This document shows positions 32,836 through 44,667 of a stretch of 64,000 bases of DNA, piece after piece. Positions within the stretch are counted from its first letter, which is position 1, and each line of letters starts with the position of its first letter. Where the stretch lies: NCBI GenBank assembly GCA_019565575.1, contig CP067379.1:2790001-2854000 (forward strand). The letters run 5' to 3'. Source of the DNA: Flavobacterium covae (lineage in GTDB: Bacteria; Bacteroidota; Bacteroidia; Flavobacteriales; Flavobacteriaceae). Made by a program: the position numbers and the translations under genes. The notes under the pieces were generated by a model. That model was not told where the DNA came from, did not search any database, and saw only the letters and a program-made list of their open reading frames with translations.

Positions 32836-34169
32836 CTAATCCCATTTTTTATTTTGAAGATTTTCTTTTCTTAGAATTTCTTTAATCTTTCGTTCTTCCC
32901 AATTTTTTCCATAACCAAAAACTTCTATAGCATGAAAAAATAATCCCATTCCCCAACCTATTAGTGGAAACCAAAACCAATTAAAATTTGATGTTTTTGA
33001 ATTGATTAATATTAAAAAAGGAATTATACTACAATAGGATATTAAATTTGCATAAAAAGATTTTATTTTTTCTACTCTTTCTTTAGCTTTAGTAAAGGCT
33101 AAATTTTCGTTATAAATATCTTGTGTTTCCATAATAGTAATCTGTTTTGTTAAAATAGGAATATAAACCCTAAAACAAGTACCTGTTTGTTGAATTAAAA
33201 CTTTCCGATAAGAAATTAATTCATAACGATTAATAATATTTTGTAAGCCTACTCCTTTATGTTTTTGTAATACTTCTTTTTTTTGTAAATTATTTTCTAC
33301 TACTAAATAATTGTTTTCTATAAAAATTTTTATGTACAATGGTTTTTTTTCGCTTGCTACATTATGTTTAATGGTATTTTCTAAAAGTAACTGAAGAGAA
33401 AGAGGAACAACTCTAGCGTCTGAATTATTAAAATCTACGGGCAATTCAAAGCTCAAACTATTTTCAAATCTCATTTTAAGTAAATTCATATATGTTTTTG
33501 CAAAAGATAATTCTTCTTCTACAGGTACTAATTCTTTATCTTTTTGTTCTAAAACATATCTATAAATTTTAGATAATGAGCTAGTAAACCGTTGTGCTTG
33601 TTCTGGATTTTCTTCAATTAAGGAACTTAAAACATTTAAACTATTGAATAAAAAATGAGGATCTATTTGATTTTTTAATGTTTCAAATTTAGCAGAAGCT
33701 GTACCCGCTATTACTTTTTGTTCTGTGAGTTTATATTCTTGATAATTTTTATAGAAATGGAATAAATATAGACCTAAAGTAACAATTAAGGTAATAACCA
33801 TAGAAACCACATAATTAGATGCTTTTTCATTTTTTATAAATTCTAAAAATGTTTCATCATCTATCATAACACTTTCAAAAATTCTTAAAAGAAAAATCAT
33901 AAATAGAGAAACAACAAAAGAAGTTGCACTTCCTAAAATAAGTCGCTTTGGAGCAAATCTATTTTCTTTAAACAGACGATCAAAAAGACAAAAACAATAC
34001 CATTAGCGTAATACAAACTTATTCCATAAAGAAAAGCATAAAAAAAGCTCCATTTTAAATAAGTCCAAGTTATAATTGCCCCATTAAGATAGTTGATAAA
34101 TAACAATGCTAGTCCTATAAAAAAGCTAATTAGAATAGCTGTAGGTATTGTTTTGATCCATTTATTCAT
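32836..34169 (-). CDS. LytS-type sensor histidine kinase with C-terminal 2TM domain (frameshifted)
   Basis: 444 aa after restoring a missing T at about 33977. Four N-terminal membrane helices; a His_kinase domain with the phospho-acceptor His in KNQIDPHFLFNSLNVLSSL (His about 172); an ATPase part with LQLLLENTIKHNV and GVGLQNIINRYELI; then from about residue 348 a complete 2TM domain (KERVEKIKSFYANL, GWGMGLFFHAIEVF, NWEERKIKEILRKE). The internal MET at the junction could also be a separate gene start if a stop was lost. Partner of the LytTR regulator. Confidence 0.85.
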
Positions 34170-34199
34170 TTGATGTCTTTTTATTCTATTTTTATTTTA

Positions 34200-34823
34200 T
34201 TATTTACAAGTAGTTGCAACTTGTTTTGCTCTTTCAAATCCCCATTTTGGGTGTAAGGGTGATTCAGGTTTAAAATTAGCAAAAAGTTCTAATGACCGAT
34301 TTATTTCTTCACATAATGGCTTTGTATCAACTCCTGTCCACTTAGCACCTCCTAATTCAAACTCTGCCTTTCCAAAAACAGCACGTGGGTTATTAGGGTT
34401 AATGATTAAAGCTGTTTGGTATTCAGTCATGATTAATGGTGAATATTTTATAGAATTATTCATAGGATCTTGAACTAAAGTTACTAGATAGATTAGTGCT
34501 TGTAATACATTGATTTCATCGTTTTTAAAACTTTTATTTTTAGCACTTTCTAAGGCTGTTTGTGCTTTATTTATTAGATCTGTACTTTTTTCTTTATTTA
34601 TTGGATTAAATGCTTCTGTGCAATTAATCAAAGCAATGTAATAATCTGGTAACCATTCTTTTTTTTCAGCGAATGCTATTCGTTCAAAAATAGCAGATGC
34701 TTCCATTGTTTTCCCTTCTTTCCAAATTGCTAATGCTTTTCCCATGGTTTGTTCATATTTCCCTTCTTGTCCAAAGATTACTGAACTGATTATAAATGCT
34801 AAAAATGTTAAAAGACGTACCAT
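34200..34823 (-). CDS. Exported protein of unknown function
   Basis: 207 aa with signal peptide MVRLLTFLAFIISSVIFGQ. The mature part is helical, with TPR-like phrases (ALAIWKEGKTMEASAIFERIA and NPRAVFGKAEFELG). No named family recognised with certainty. It sits 30 bases before the kinase gene on the same strand and may be co-transcribed with the TonB receptor upstream or the kinase downstream. Confidence 0.65.
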   Translation of the reverse strand: MVRLLTFLAFIISSVIFGQEGKYEQTMGKALAIWKEGKTMEASAIFERIAFAEKKEWLPDYYIALINCTEAFNPINKEKSTDLINKAQTALESAKNKSFKNDEINVLQALIYLVTLVQDPMNNSIKYSPLIMTEYQTALIINPNNPRAVFGKAEFELGGAKWTGVDTKPLCEEINRSLELFANFKPESPLHPKWGFERAKQVATTCK

Positions 34824-34996
34824 AATTTTTAAATTTAATTGTTTTTGAATATTCTATTTTTTCTATTTCAAAATTACTGTAAGTAGTATGTTTTAAAAAC
34901 GAATTCTAGCTGAACTGTAATTTTTTATAGATGGATTGTTATTAATTGATAAATAACAACAATACTCTTTTTAAAATCTATAAATTTTCTAATTGA

Positions 34997-37131
34997 TTAT
35001 TTTTTTTTGTCTTTACTTATTGTCCAAAAAAAGCCTATAAAGAAAAAACGATTAGCTGGTTGAGCAATAGTTTCTCTTTGAAAAACACCGCTTGAATCTG
35101 CTTTTGAGGCGTATTGATAACCAAAAACATTATCGCGTCCTAAAACATTTGATATTGAGAAATAAAGTATTTTTTGAGTTGTTAATAAATAAGCCCAACT
35201 AAGACTTAAATTATTATAGGCTTTGGTTTTGCCATTCATAAACTGTGATTCGTTGGGATTGTTATAAGGTCTACCTGTAGCAAAACTATTTGTTATACTT
35301 ATTTGGGATTTCCAGTCTTCTATCCAATATTTACCGACTAATGATAAGGTATGATTAGCTACAAAGGAGGGAGTTACTTCATACGAATAATTTTTAAAAT
35401 CCCGCTTACTATCAATGTAGCTATAACTTATCCAATATTCTAGTTTTTTAAACGTATTATTATCTCTCCAAAATAGATCTATTCCTTGTGCATACCCATG
35501 TCCTGTATTAGTAAATTGCGAATTATATAAAGGTTGTATTGTATTATATTTTATAAGGTTTTTGTAGTTTTTAAAATATAATTCGGCACGAAATGTTCTT
35601 TTATTGGCAGTATATAAATAATTTAGAATATAATGATGTGTGTTTTCAAAGTCTAATGAAGCTGTATATTTTAAATAATCTTGTTTAGGTGCTTGATGAA
35701 AATCACCATAGGCAAATGAAAATTGGTTATTTTTTGAAATTTTATAGGCTAGTGATGCTCTTGGTTCTAATACCTTTTGGTTTATCAAACTATTGTATGT
35801 AAAACGAGTACCTAATTTTAATGCAAAATCATTTGATAGGTACAAATCTGATTCTGCAAATAATGCTCCTATTTGGCTTTGATAACCTAATTTATATTCT
35901 GTTTTATTTTCAGGTGCATATTTTTCATTAACGTGAGTATAAAAATAATCTCCACCAAAAGATAATGTAAATCTATTTGAAAATTTTTTATCTATTTTTA
36001 ATTTTAGATGTGTTGCCAATTCTTTTGTATATAAATCATCTTGTTTCACGAACATATTTATTTCATTTCTACCTAAACTCCCCCTGTTGTAAGGGTCCAA
36101 TTATCCATAAACGTTTTTTTATAGAAAGAGTTTAGATATAGATTGTTATTAGTATTATGAATTCTTTTTAAGATTAATGTACCTATTTCTGTTTGATTTA
36201 AATCAAATGAAGAATGATCTAATGCTACATAAAACTTAAAAATTCCATTATTTAATTTTTGTCTTAAAATACTTTCACCTCCCAAAGTCTGATAGGGTTT
36301 ATTCCATTGAATATTTTGGGGAATTAACCATTGATAAGGTCCTAAATTAATATAGGAGGTATTTAAACTTAATGAACCTTTTTTCCATTTTTTAGTCTTA
36401 CCTATTGAGGTGCCTACTGACATGATTCCAAAATCAGCTTTTTCTATTTCTGGTTCATTAATTGTATTCATTAGCAAAACGCTCGATAAAGCATCTCCAA
36501 ATTCTGCTGAATAACCTCCTGTCGAAAATGTCATTCCATTGAACAATAAGGGAGAAAATCGGCTTCGAGTAGGCAAATTGTTTGGTGTAACCCCATAAGG
36601 TTGCGCTACTCTAATTCCATCTATGTAAGTTTGTGTTTCATCACTTTCGCCACCTCTAACAAACAAACGGCCGCTTTCTCCATTTATTTGTGCTCCTGGC
36701 ATTGTCTGAAAAGCTCCTACAACATCACCTAAGGCACCAGCTGTAGTTAATATATCTAGTGGTTTTAAGGCTGATACTTTGCTATTATCTCCTGCCTTAA
36801 TAGTTCCCGCAGTAATTGTTACAGCATCTAAGGCATTTATAGTAGTTTTTAAGATGTAGGTGTTTGTTTGATTTTTTTCTATGTTTATTGGCACTTTTAA
36901 TTCATCAAACCCTAACTGATTTATAATTAAATTTTGTACTCCTTTTTCATAGGTTTCAAAATAAAAAGTTCCATCTATTAAGGTTATACTTCCATCATAA
37001 GTTCCTTCTATAAAAACGTTAGCACCTGATATAACATGTTGTTTTTTATCGATCACTTTTCCTTCTATTTTAGTTTGTGAAAGAGAAAGAGTACTAAAAA
37101 CAATCATTAAAAAATTTACTATTTTTTTCAT
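34997..37131 (-). CDS. TonB-dependent outer membrane receptor (frameshifted)
   Basis: 711 aa after correction of a missing G in the run at about 36090. Signal peptide MKKIVNFLMIVFSTLSLSQ, a carboxypeptidase-regulatory-like domain (KIEGKVIDKKQHVISGANVF, about residues 22-95), a plug with QTMPGAQINGESGRLFVRGG, and a barrel ending RFFFIGFFWTISKDKKK. It is SusC-unlike in size and has no SusD neighbour, so probably not a polysaccharide locus; ligand unknown. The start at MKK is chosen over an ATG 24 bases upstream because it begins the signal peptide. Confidence 0.9.
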
Positions 37132-37424
37132 TGATTTCGTTATTTTACTGTCCAAAATTGAAAAACTATAAATTCTAAAAAAATTATTTAATACTGAATT
37201 GTAAATTCTAATGACTGAATTGTTATTTCTTATTTTATAATAAATACTCTATACTACTTGTTCTAATAACTTTGCTTTTATTAATAATGGTATCTTTTGA
37301 AAATGTATATTTGTAATTCTACAGCTTTTAGAAATGTTTTTATAGGATTCATCTTTATTTATTATGTTTTCAAAATTGAATCATTTCTAAAATATTTATC
37401 TTTTAACATTGTAATATTTTTACC

Positions 37425-38140
37425 ATGCCTTTAAAACATTTTTATAAAAAACTAATTTTAGGGAAACAACATAAAAAAGATAAGCCTAAACATGATCCTA
37501 TAAAAAAACGAATACTAAATATCCTTTCTATATGGAATAATGATCATCAGGATGATAGCGGTATTGAAAAAATTGTACGTTTACTTTTATCTTCTTCTCA
37601 GCTGCTTTTTCCTGGAATTTATATAAAGCAGCTTGCGCACAAAATAAATTTTGAGTACGAAGACATTACTATAGATTTTTATGTAGTGGCAAAGGTTGTT
37701 TTTCCACTTATTATATTAATAAATGGATGGCAAAATAATATCTTTATCATTAGTATAATGATTTATCTTTTACTAGAAACTTTTTTTTATATTCCTACTT
37801 TAATATTTGCTTCAGATTTGTTTTCAAGACCTCGTTCATATAAACGTTCTATGTTACTATTATTTTTAAATTATGCCGAAGTTGTTATTGGATTTGGGGT
37901 ATTATATGCTATGGGTAATCAAATGAATAAGCCTTTTAAACATTGGTTTGAGCCTATTTATTTTAGTCTTATTACATCTAATTCTATAGGATATGGCGAT
38001 TTTCATCCTATAACTTTATTAGGACGGGTTTTAGTAAGTATACAATCTATGTTTTTTTATCTTTTGTTGTTTTATTTTTAAATTTCTTTTCTACTAAGGT
38101 CAAAGTTAAAGGCTACTTTGATCATGAAGGAGAATCGTAA
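37425..38140 (+). CDS. Potassium-type ion channel protein (frameshifted)
   Basis: 238 aa after adding one missing T near 38060. Hydrophobic helices at about residues 83-103, 108-130 and 148-165 are followed by a pore loop with selectivity filter TSNSIGYGDFHPIT and a final helix. GYG is the classic potassium filter (Ion_trans_2). The N-terminus is basic (KKLILGKQHKKDKPK). Single gene with its own terminator. Confidence 0.82.
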
Positions 38141-38161
38141 TTTGATTTTTTCTTTAAAAAG

Positions 38162-38200
38162 AAAATTCCATTTTGATTAAATAAATCAAAATGGAATTTT
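38162..38200 (+). terminator. Strong terminator after the channel gene
   Basis: AAAATTCCATTTTGAT pairs perfectly with ATCAAAATGGAATTTT across a short loop, 22 bases past the stop; it can work in both directions. Confidence 0.85.
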
Positions 38201-38231
38201 AGTCTAAAAAATTTTTATTGCTTTTCTAGAT

Positions 38232-38351
38232 GTCTATTTTTAACCTTGAGACTGTCCAAAAATTTCGCAATCTTGTTCATTTCGACCAAATAAAAAAACA
38301 AATCGAGAATTTTACTTTTTAATTCAGTATACTTTAAATTTAAATGGTATA
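38232..38351. repeat. Chimeric repeat: GRCTGTCC left end, ATACCATTTAAA-family right end
   Basis: CTTGAGACTGTCCAAAAATT and GCAATCTTGTTCATTTCGACC start a GRCTGTCC element that breaks off after about 60 bases. The sequence then continues as AAATCGAGAATTTTACTTTT and TTTAAATTTAAATGGTATAA, the right end of the other family. It looks like a deleted composite of the 18547-18884 type. Confidence 0.75.
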
Positions 38352-38388
38352 ACTTCTCTAAAATTAGTTTTATAACATAATACAAAAC

Positions 38389-38416
38389 AAAAAAGCTATC
38401 TAAAGGTAGCTTTTTT
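38389..38416 (-). terminator. Terminator after rhodanese gene
   Basis: AAAAAAGCTATC and the opposite GGTAGCTTTTTT form a hairpin with T runs on both strands (one G-T style mismatch), 18 bases from the rhodanese stop codon. Confidence 0.75.
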
Positions 38417-38433
38417 GTAAAATCTTTAAATTT

Positions 38434-38748
38434 TTATTTCAATTGATCTACTGGACCATTCCACTCTGAAAAACCTCCTATTAGATTATATGTAACATTA
38501 AATCCCATTTGATTCATTATATTACATGCTTGTGCACTACGCCCTCCTGCTTTACAGTATACATAGTAATTTTTAGTTTTATCTAATTCTTCTATTTGAT
38601 AAATAAAACCTTGACCTTTATAAATGTCTATATTTACAGCATTAGGAATAATTCCATCTATACACTCATCCGCCGTACGCACATCTAATACGACTGCATT
38701 AGTATCTTCTTGTAATTTAGTCCACCAATCTTCTTGCTTTAAATCCAT
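38434..38748 (-). CDS. Single-domain rhodanese
   Basis: 104 aa rhodanese. AVVLDVRTADECIDGIIPNAVNIDI begins the domain and VYCKAGGRSAQACNIM carries the catalytic Cys loop. It ends GGFSEWNGPV. The start MDLKQEDWW is chosen because a well-formed promoter lies directly upstream and overlaps the longer alternative N-terminus beginning at 38793. It is a small sulfurtransferase, cytoplasmic, physiological acceptor unknown. Confidence 0.92.
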   Translation of the reverse strand: MDLKQEDWWTKLQEDTNAVVLDVRTADECIDGIIPNAVNIDIYKGQGFIYQIEELDKTKNYYVYCKAGGRSAQACNIMNQMGFNVTYNLIGGFSEWNGPVDQLK

Positions 38749-38763
38749 AATATTTGTTTTTAT

Positions 38764-38793
38764 CAAATTTAAAAAAGATCTATAATTTTTCAA
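38764..38793 (-). promoter_or_regulatory. Bacteroidota-type promoter of rhodanese gene
   Basis: On the minus strand TTG (38791-38793), 19 bases, then TAAATTTG (38764-38771), 16 bases before the ATG. Both boxes and the spacing fit the TTG/TANNTTTG consensus. Confidence 0.7.
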
Positions 38794-39068
38794 CTAAAAA
38801 AAATCTAAAACTTTCTTGATATTATTTAATTATACTTAATTTTAAATTATTTTATATTTAAAAAATATTTTTTATTACCTCTTTTTAAATAGGTAATGTA
38901 ATTGAAAGAAAATATAAAGAGTAGGTCTTAAATTACAATTCAGCGTTTGATTTAGTTATGTTAACTAAAATCTGCTATTAAAACTGTATGCTTTTTCACT
39001 TTAATCTAAATGAAAAAATTTTTTTTTTAAGGCTCCCTCTTTATATCTATTTTTAATGTAATCTTAAT

Positions 39069-40461
39069 TTACAAATGAATAACTTCTCCATAAGCATCTG
39101 CAACTGCTTCCATTACAGCCTCACTCATCGTAGGATGCGGATGTACTGCTTTTAGAATTTCGTGTCCTGTAGTTTCTAATTTACGAGCTACAACAGCTTC
39201 TGCTATCATATCTGTTACACCAGCACCAATCATGTGACAACCTAACCACTCGCCATATTTAGCATCAAAAATAACTTTTACAAAACCATCTTTTGTTCCT
39301 GCTGCTGATGCTTTACCAGATGCCGAAAACGGAAATTTTCCTACTTTTATTTCGTATCCTTTTTCTCTAGCTGCTTTTTCTGTTAAACCAACTGGAAGCA
39401 ATTTCTGGAGTTGCATAAGTACAACCTGGTATATTTCCATAGTCTAGTGGCTCAACATGTAGACCTGCAATTTTTTCAACACAAAGAATTCCTTCTGCTG
39501 AAGCAACGTGCGCAAGAGCTTGCCCTGGCGTTACATCACCAATAGCATAATATCCTGGTATATTTGTTTGATAGTAATCATTTACTAAAATTTTATCGCG
39601 ATCAGTTGCAATTCCAACATCTTCTAATCCTATTCCCTCAATATTGGTTTTAATTCCTACTGCAGAAAGTACGATGTCAGCTTCTAGTATTTCTTCTCCT
39701 TTAGTGGTTTTAACTGTTGCTTTTACTCCCTCTCCTGTAGTATCTACTTTTTCAACTGGAAGCATTGGTCATAATATTGATTCCTGCTTTCTTTAAAGAG
39801 CGTTCAAATTGTTTTGATATATCTTCATCTTCTACAGGAACGATGTTAGGCATAAATTCAACAATTGTTACTTCCAGTTCCCATTGAATTATAAAAATGC
39901 GCAAATTCTACTCCAATAGCTCCAGATCCTACCACAATCATTTTTTTAGGTTGTTCAGACAATGTCATTGCTTGACGGTATCCAATTACCTTTTTACCAT
40001 CTTGTGGTAAATTAGGTAATTCACGTGAACGAGCACCTGTAGCTATAATAATATGATCAGCAGCATATTCGGTGATTTGACCTTCTTTATTTATAACTTC
40101 TATTTTTTTTCCTGGTTTAACCTTTCCAAAACCGTCAATTACATCAATTTTATTTTTCTTCATTAAAAACTGAACTCCTTTGCTCATTCCTTCCAGCAAC
40201 ACCTCTTGAACGAGTAATTACAGCACCAAAATCTTTATCTACATTATCCGCTTTTAAACCATAGTCAGAAGCGTGTTTTAGGTAATCAAAAACTTGAGCG
40301 GACTTTAATAAGGCTTTTGTTGGAATACATCCCCAATTTAAACAGATACCTCCCAAGTTTTCTTTTTCAATAACAGCTACTTTAAAGCCTAATTGAGATG
40401 CACGAATAGCAGTAACGTAACCACCTGGTCCACTACCTAAAACTATAATATCGTATTTCAT
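39069..40461 (-). CDS. lpdA: Dihydrolipoyl dehydrogenase (four frameshifts)
   Basis: FAD flavoprotein E3 of 2-oxoacid dehydrogenase complexes. FAD motif VLGSGPGGYVTAIRA, redox Cys pair GGICLNWGCIPTK, NAD motif MIVVGSGAIGVEFA, and C-terminal His-Glu HPHPTMSEA are all present. All four frame breaks have the same form: CTGGAAG/CTTCCAG where CTGAAG/CTTCAG is expected (39392-39398, 39756-39762, 39871-39877, 40190-40196). Removing one base at each gives a continuous 462 aa enzyme, the usual size. No pdh or odh genes adjoin it. Confidence 0.95.
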
Positions 40462-40571
40462 TTTATTTTGATTTTTCAAGTTTTTCAGAGCACGAAAATA
40501 AATATAATTTATGGTATAATAAAAAAATACATCAATTATGTTTTTATGTTTAATTATAGAATTAATATAAC

Positions 40572-40820
40572 ATCATTTAAACTTAAAATATACTGGATTA
40601 AAAGCAAAATTCTCAATATGTTTTTTCATTTTAAAACAACTCAAACAAACGGTTAAGTATATAATTGAAATCATCATTAGTTCGAGCCCAAAGCGCATCG
40701 AGAACCAACACTAACTTTTATTGCTTTTGTAGGATAGTACCTAAATCAACATACAGTTTGTCACTCCTACATAAGGAGGCGTTTTATAATCAACATTATG
40801 TAGTTTCTCCTTTGTGATGA
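40572..40820. repeat. Composite repeat: ATACCATTTAAA-family plus GRCTGTCC-family
   Basis: It begins CATTTAAACTTAAAATATACTG, has TTGAAATCATCATTAGTTCG and CATCGAGAACCAACACTAAC, then switches to the GRCTGTCC-type interior with CAGTTTGTCACTCCTAC and ATAATCAACATTATGTAG. It is the inverted counterpart of 18547-18884 but lacks the outer right end. The remainder of the gap to 41077 holds another run of CTTTGGTCGAAAATGACAAG without clear ends. Confidence 0.78.
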
Positions 40821-41077
40821 AGATAAAAAGGGCAAAGAAGATAAAACGGATGGAAATTTTTATTTGTAATAAATTTCTAATATTAAACTAGGGGCATATA
40901 AAAAGAGGGGCTAAAAAGTAATAATTTAACGTTATAATATTATAATTTCTCTTATTTTAGAAGTCATATATTAGACGTTATATCATTTCAACTGTTCATC
41001 TCATTCGTGTCTTCCTTTGGTCGAAAATGACAAGGTTATAACTTTTTATCCCTCTTTTTAAATTTTATAGTATTTTT

Positions 41078-43463
41078 TTATTCTACTACAACTTGTTTAA
41101 TAATAGAGTTTTCATTTTGATTTATTTTTACTAAATAAATTCCTTTAGATAAATCGTTAACAGAAATTGATCCAGAAGTAATTTCTGTAATTTCATGAAT
41201 TTTTGACCTAAGGTTGTATAAATTTCAACTGTATATCTATCTGATAAATCTTCGAAAATTATTTCAAAGTTTCCGTTTGTTGGATTTGGATATAATTTTA
41301 TATTTATTTCTTTTTTATTTTCGTTTGGTTTTCCTATTCTATTTCCTAAACCCGAACAAATATCAACTCCGTATATATCCCAATCAGTATTTTTATTGAA
41401 GGTAGTACTTGGTACAACCGCTGTTTCTTTTCTTCTCATTGTTTCATCTATTGAAAAATCAGCAGTACCTCCGTTAAATTTACCAATAATATCTATTAGA
41501 ATACCATTTTTAAACAACCCTATAGCATCATTACCGTTATAAGCCATTTCTCCAGCAGTGGTTGATAAATTGGCTAATGTAGAAGAATAGCAAGATGACG
41601 CTATTAAACTATTTACAATTACAAATTTTTGATTATCTGCTAATGTACCTGCTAATTTTAAACCTGTACTCCATGAACCAGATCCGTTGGTTTGTTTTTT
41701 TATTACGTAAGAAGATAAACTAACAGAAACACCTGTTTTATTTGTAATTTCTAAAGCTTTATTATTTGAAGATCCTTCTAAATATTCTGAAAAATATAAA
41801 TCAGAAACAGAAGTAACATTAGCTTTTGTAGTAACATTTAATAGATTGCTTGAACTTGAAACATTTCTTGCTGCATCTTTTGCTTTTACTGTAAATGAAT
41901 AATTACTGGAAGCTGTTAATCCTGTTATACTAGCACTGGTGTTAGTAACAGATGTTTTTAATATTGTTCCTTGATATACATCATATCCTGTTACTCCTAT
42001 ATTGTCTGTTGAAGCTCCCCATGATAATGTACAAGTTGTTGTTGTAATATTTGAAGCAATTAAGTTCGTAGGATTTGAAGGCGCAATCGTATCAGCACCA
42101 GTAGCTGTTGTAACATTTAATACACTACTTGATCCTGAAACATTTCCTGCTGCGTCTTTTGCTTTTACTGTAAATGAATAACTATTGGAAGCTGTTAATC
42201 CTGTTATAGTAGCATTAGTATTTGTAACAGATGTTTTTAATATTGTTCCTTGATATACATCATATCCTGTTACTCCTATGTTGTCTGTTGAAGCTCCCCA
42301 TGATAATGTACAAGTTGTTTCTGTAATATTTGAAGCAATTAAGTTCGTAGGATTTGAAGGGGCAACCGTATCAGCACCAGTAGCTGTTATAACATTTAAT
42401 GTAGTACTTGCATTTGACAAATTCCCTGCTGCATCTTTTGCTTTTACTGTAAATGAATAAGAAGTAGAAGCTGTTAATCCTGTTATAATAGCATTAGTAC
42501 CTGTAACCGTTATTTTTAGAGCATCATTTAGATACACATTATAACTGGTTACACCAACATTATCTGTAGATGCAGTCCATGATAAAGTACAAGCGGTCGT
42601 TGTTATTCCTGAAGATGTCAGATCAGACGGTACGGTAGGGGCTATTGTATCAGCAGTAGAACCTCCCCAAATAAGGTTTACATAATTAGGATTATCAATA
42701 AATGGGTTTCGATTACCTTGGCGAGCATAAATAGCATTATTTCTAGCAATCTCTCTAGCACTTACAGGATCTTGTGCATGCCATTTTAATAACATATCTA
42801 AGAAAGGTTTTGCAAAAACTTGATTTGAAGTTCTGTTAAACATTTCATAAGAAGAATAATTAGCAACTGTATTTTCATAGCGTGTAGCAAAATAAAAATA
42901 CATACGAGCAATATCTCCTTTAAATTCATTAATTGGTTCAAAAACGGTACCTGTATAACCTAAAACAGCACTTGATCCTAATTTCCCTCCATTTCTTGAT
43001 GTCCAGTTAGCAACAGCTACCATACCATGAGGATAATTAGATCGCATTCCATTAACCTTACCATCAGTAGGTGGAATAAAATGTGCATCGGATACCATAG
43101 GTGCTGCATTATTAAAAACGGATTGCGGAATCATGTGTTCTCGATTATAACATCCACCTTCTCCTGAATAAGTTCCACACTGGTTCGTACCATATTGGTA
43201 TACATAAGGATCTACTCCTGTAGGGTTTTCAGAATAAACATCAATGATTGAATTATCATTTTCGTATTCTTTATCTCTATCAGAAGTTTGATAAGTAGTC
43301 CAAAGTCCAGCATACCCTTTATCCGTATGGTCTTTGATAATATTATACAATTGTGTTTTTAAGGTATAACCAGAACCTGTAGCGGAACTGTAATAACCTG
43401 AGGGTGCCTGTGCATGCCCCACTAATGCACAAAAAGTGCAAAAAAAGTAGTTTTTGATTTCAT
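41078..43463 (-). CDS. Secreted endonuclease I with three Fn3 domains, lamin-tail domain and type IX signal (frameshifted)
   Basis: 795 aa after restoring a missing T in the signal peptide (about 43430) and a missing A near 41205. Endonuclease I domain (about residues 25-265): YYSSATGSGYTLKTQLYNII, YNREHMIPQSVF with the metal/catalytic His, and DAHFIPPTDGKVNGMRS. Three fibronectin type III modules follow, the second and third nearly identical, then a lamin-tail domain (LYFSEYLEGSSNNKALEI) and a C-terminal sorting domain (KLYPNPTNGNFEI). A secreted nuclease probably used to degrade external DNA. It is a paralog of the next gene. Confidence 0.9.
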
Positions 43464-43522
43464 TGGTTGTTTTTAAATTGTTTTGGGTGTATAATTAATT
43501 TATTAAAAAACATAGATATAAA

Positions 43523-43543
43523 AAAGTGGCGCATAGCCACTTT
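43523..43543 (-). terminator. Terminator between the two endonuclease I genes
   Basis: AAAGTGGC pairs with GCCACTTT around GCATA, 1-2 bases past the stop codon of the upstream nuclease gene; T residues follow on the minus strand. Confidence 0.8.
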
Positions 43544-43544
43544 G

Positions 43545-44660
43545 TTATTGTACGATAATTTTTTTCGTTATAGATTGCGTTCCTGCAGTCAATTTCAATA
43601 AATAGAATCCTTTAGACAAACCTGTTAAATCATAACTTATTCCTTTCTTTATAGGATTTTTTTTCTTTTTGTATTAATTGTCCATTTATATTATATACCT
43701 GAATTTCATCTAATTGAATTTCTGAATTAATAATAATTAATTCTCCATTGGATGGATTGGGATATAAACTAATATTGGTTTGTAATTCAACTTCAACATT
43801 AGATAAAGCTTGACATTGTGCTGACCATATTTGGCAAACATATTCTGGATGATCTATAAAAGGATTTCTATTATGTTGTGCTGCACAAACTGCATTATTT
43901 CTATCAATTTCTTTTTGGCTAACGGGATCTTGAAGATGCCAAGCAATCATTAGGTCTAGATACCATTTTTCATAAACTTGATCATTAGATCCATCTAAAA
44001 CAGCATTTGCATCAACTGTGATATTTTGCCAGTTTGAAATTTTATCTTCATAGCGTGTAGCCATATAAAAATAATTTCTTGCTATATCTCCTTTATATTG
44101 ATCTGCAGGTTCAAAGACGGTAAGATTAGTGGGTGTGTTGGGAGCTGTACAAATTCCTATTTTGGAATTATTATTTGTTATATAAGTAGGATTATTTCCT
44201 ACTATTCCATAAGGCATACTTCCTCTCATTCCATTATCTTTTTATCAGTAGGCATAACATGAAATGCGTCTGTATACATGGGCATACCTGATGAACCGCC
44301 AAACCAACTTTTAGGAAAAGTATGTTCTCTGTTATATCTTTCGCATTCAACTTTCCCTCCTTTTCCGTCATCTTGATTACCTCCTGTTAAGAGGGGAGCT
44401 CCAAAAACAAAATTACAGTTTGAATATATATCCCAGACTTTTCCATCAGAATTTACATCCGAAGTATAGTATAAATTCCATAAACCGGGCGTATAACTAA
44501 TTACTGTATGATCTTTAATAATATTATAAAGCTGTGTTTTTAAAATATAGCCCACTCCTGTTGCGGAAGAATAATACGTTTTTAAATCATTAGGACAGTT
44601 TTGTCCAACTCCAAAAAAGGAACTGAAAATAAAAATAAAAAAAAGGCAATTCTTTTTCAT
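43545..44660 (-). CDS. Secreted endonuclease I with type IX signal (frameshifted)
   Basis: 371 aa after correction of a missing A at about 44248 and an extra A near 43660. Signal peptide MKKNCLFFIFIFSSFFGVGQ, endonuclease I domain with YYSSATGVGYILKTQLYNII, CERYNREHTFPKSWFGG and DAFHVMPTDKK, and a C-terminal sorting domain (SLYPNPSNGELIII ending KKIIVQ). It lacks the Fn3 and lamin-tail parts of its neighbour. It starts 7 bases after the RsmB-like gene, so may share its transcript. Confidence 0.9.
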
Positions 44661-44667
44661 ATATTGA

